A stretch of 49,572 nucleotides of DNA, taken from contig SVMK01000008.1 in assembly GCA_015067465.1 (NCBI GenBank), positions 1 to 49,572 of the forward strand, in the 5' to 3' direction. Within the stretch, counting starts at the first letter, position 1; each line of letters begins with the position of its first letter. The notes below the pieces were generated by a model, which worked only from the letters and a program-made list of their open reading frames with translations, searched no databases and was not told where the DNA came from. Below are positions 49,397-49,572 of this stretch, piece after piece. Made by a program: the position numbers and the translations under genes. This stretch comes from Oscillospiraceae bacterium. GTDB lineage: Bacteria > Bacillota > Clostridia > Oscillospirales > Oscillospiraceae.

Positions 49397-49572
49397 ATGA
49401 AGTCCGGAATCCATCCCGATTACCAGCCCACCACCATCCGCTGCGCCTGCGGTGCCGTTATTGAAACCGGCAGCACCAAGCAGAACATCACCGTTGAAAT
49501 CTGCTCCAAGTGCCACCCCTTCTACACCGGCAAGCAGAAGCTCGTTGACACCAGCGGCCGCGTTGACAAGTT
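49397..49572 (+). CDS. rpmE: 50S ribosomal protein L31, zinc-binding form (partial)
   Basis: The first 58 codons of L31 are present ([20 protein letters not shown]); the window ends before the stop. CAC near 16-18 and CSKC near 36-39 mark the zinc-binding type A form. [13 protein letters not shown] is the conserved C-terminal segment, so only a few residues are missing. TAGGAG lies upstream of the ATG. Intact in the genome as far as can be seen. Confidence 0.95.
   Translation, partial: MKSGIHPDYQPTTIRCACGAVIETGSTKQNITVEICSKCHPFYTGKQKLVDTSGRVDK

Overview
The window looks like the chromosome of an anaerobic, low-oxygen Clostridia member (Firmicutes), most likely Oscillospiraceae/Ruminococcaceae-like. 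The grounds are the GC-rich coding with strong Shine-Dalgarno sites, the hprK-murB-rapZ-whiA-dnaE block, AddAB instead of RecBCD, zinc-binding L28 and L31, many ferredoxin-type proteins, glycyl radical enzymes, and a secreted WG-repeat protein with a copper-amine-oxidase-like tail. The family-level placement is inference.

Layout. 1-7.2 kb: a MATE exporter, a divergent TetR regulator with a triple-box palindromic operator, and a 1311-residue sensor kinase (7TM, HisKA/HATPase, two receivers, HD-GYP, HPt) overlapping a two-receiver response regulator. 7.2-10.3 kb: a Crp/Fnr regulator, a zinc-ribbon protein, a ferredoxin-type protein and a DUF362/ferredoxin protein. 10.3-19.8 kb: a catabolic island with a divergent LysR regulator, a glycyl radical enzyme (GRE1), a tripartite tricarboxylate transporter in the order TctB-TctA-TctC, and a second glycyl radical enzyme (GRE2). 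No activating enzyme is present. Both GREs carry Cys-Leu-Asp where the known dehydratase and lyase types have Cys-x-Glu, and GYST at the radical glycine. This is the best candidate here for an undescribed pathway, probably uptake and radical cleavage or dehydration of a carboxylate.

19.87-31.32 kb: an A+T-richer integrated element of about 11.4 kb, bounded by a 23-bp direct repeat that is the 3' end of tRNA-Ser(GGA), whose intact copy lies at the right junction. The core module on the + strand is a small unknown protein, a rolling-circle Rep/relaxase with a convincing origin hairpin just upstream, an FtsK/TcpA-like ATPase, an excisionase and a tyrosine integrase. Integrase arm-type repeats lie inside both ends. 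The cargo on the - strand is AbiH (abortive infection), a class II Fic protein, an SprT-like metalloprotein, a secreted WG-repeat protein and a small unknown protein, with two HTH regulators between cargo and core. There is no type IV secretion apparatus, so this fits an integrative mobilizable element carrying defence-type cargo.

31.5-49.6 kb: core chromosome. On the - strand are hprK, murB, rapZ, whiA and dnaE. On the + strand are rpmB, two tandem CNNM/CorC-type membrane proteins, addB-addA, and the start of rpmE, which is cut by the window end. Large open frames antisense to these GC-rich genes were treated as shadows.
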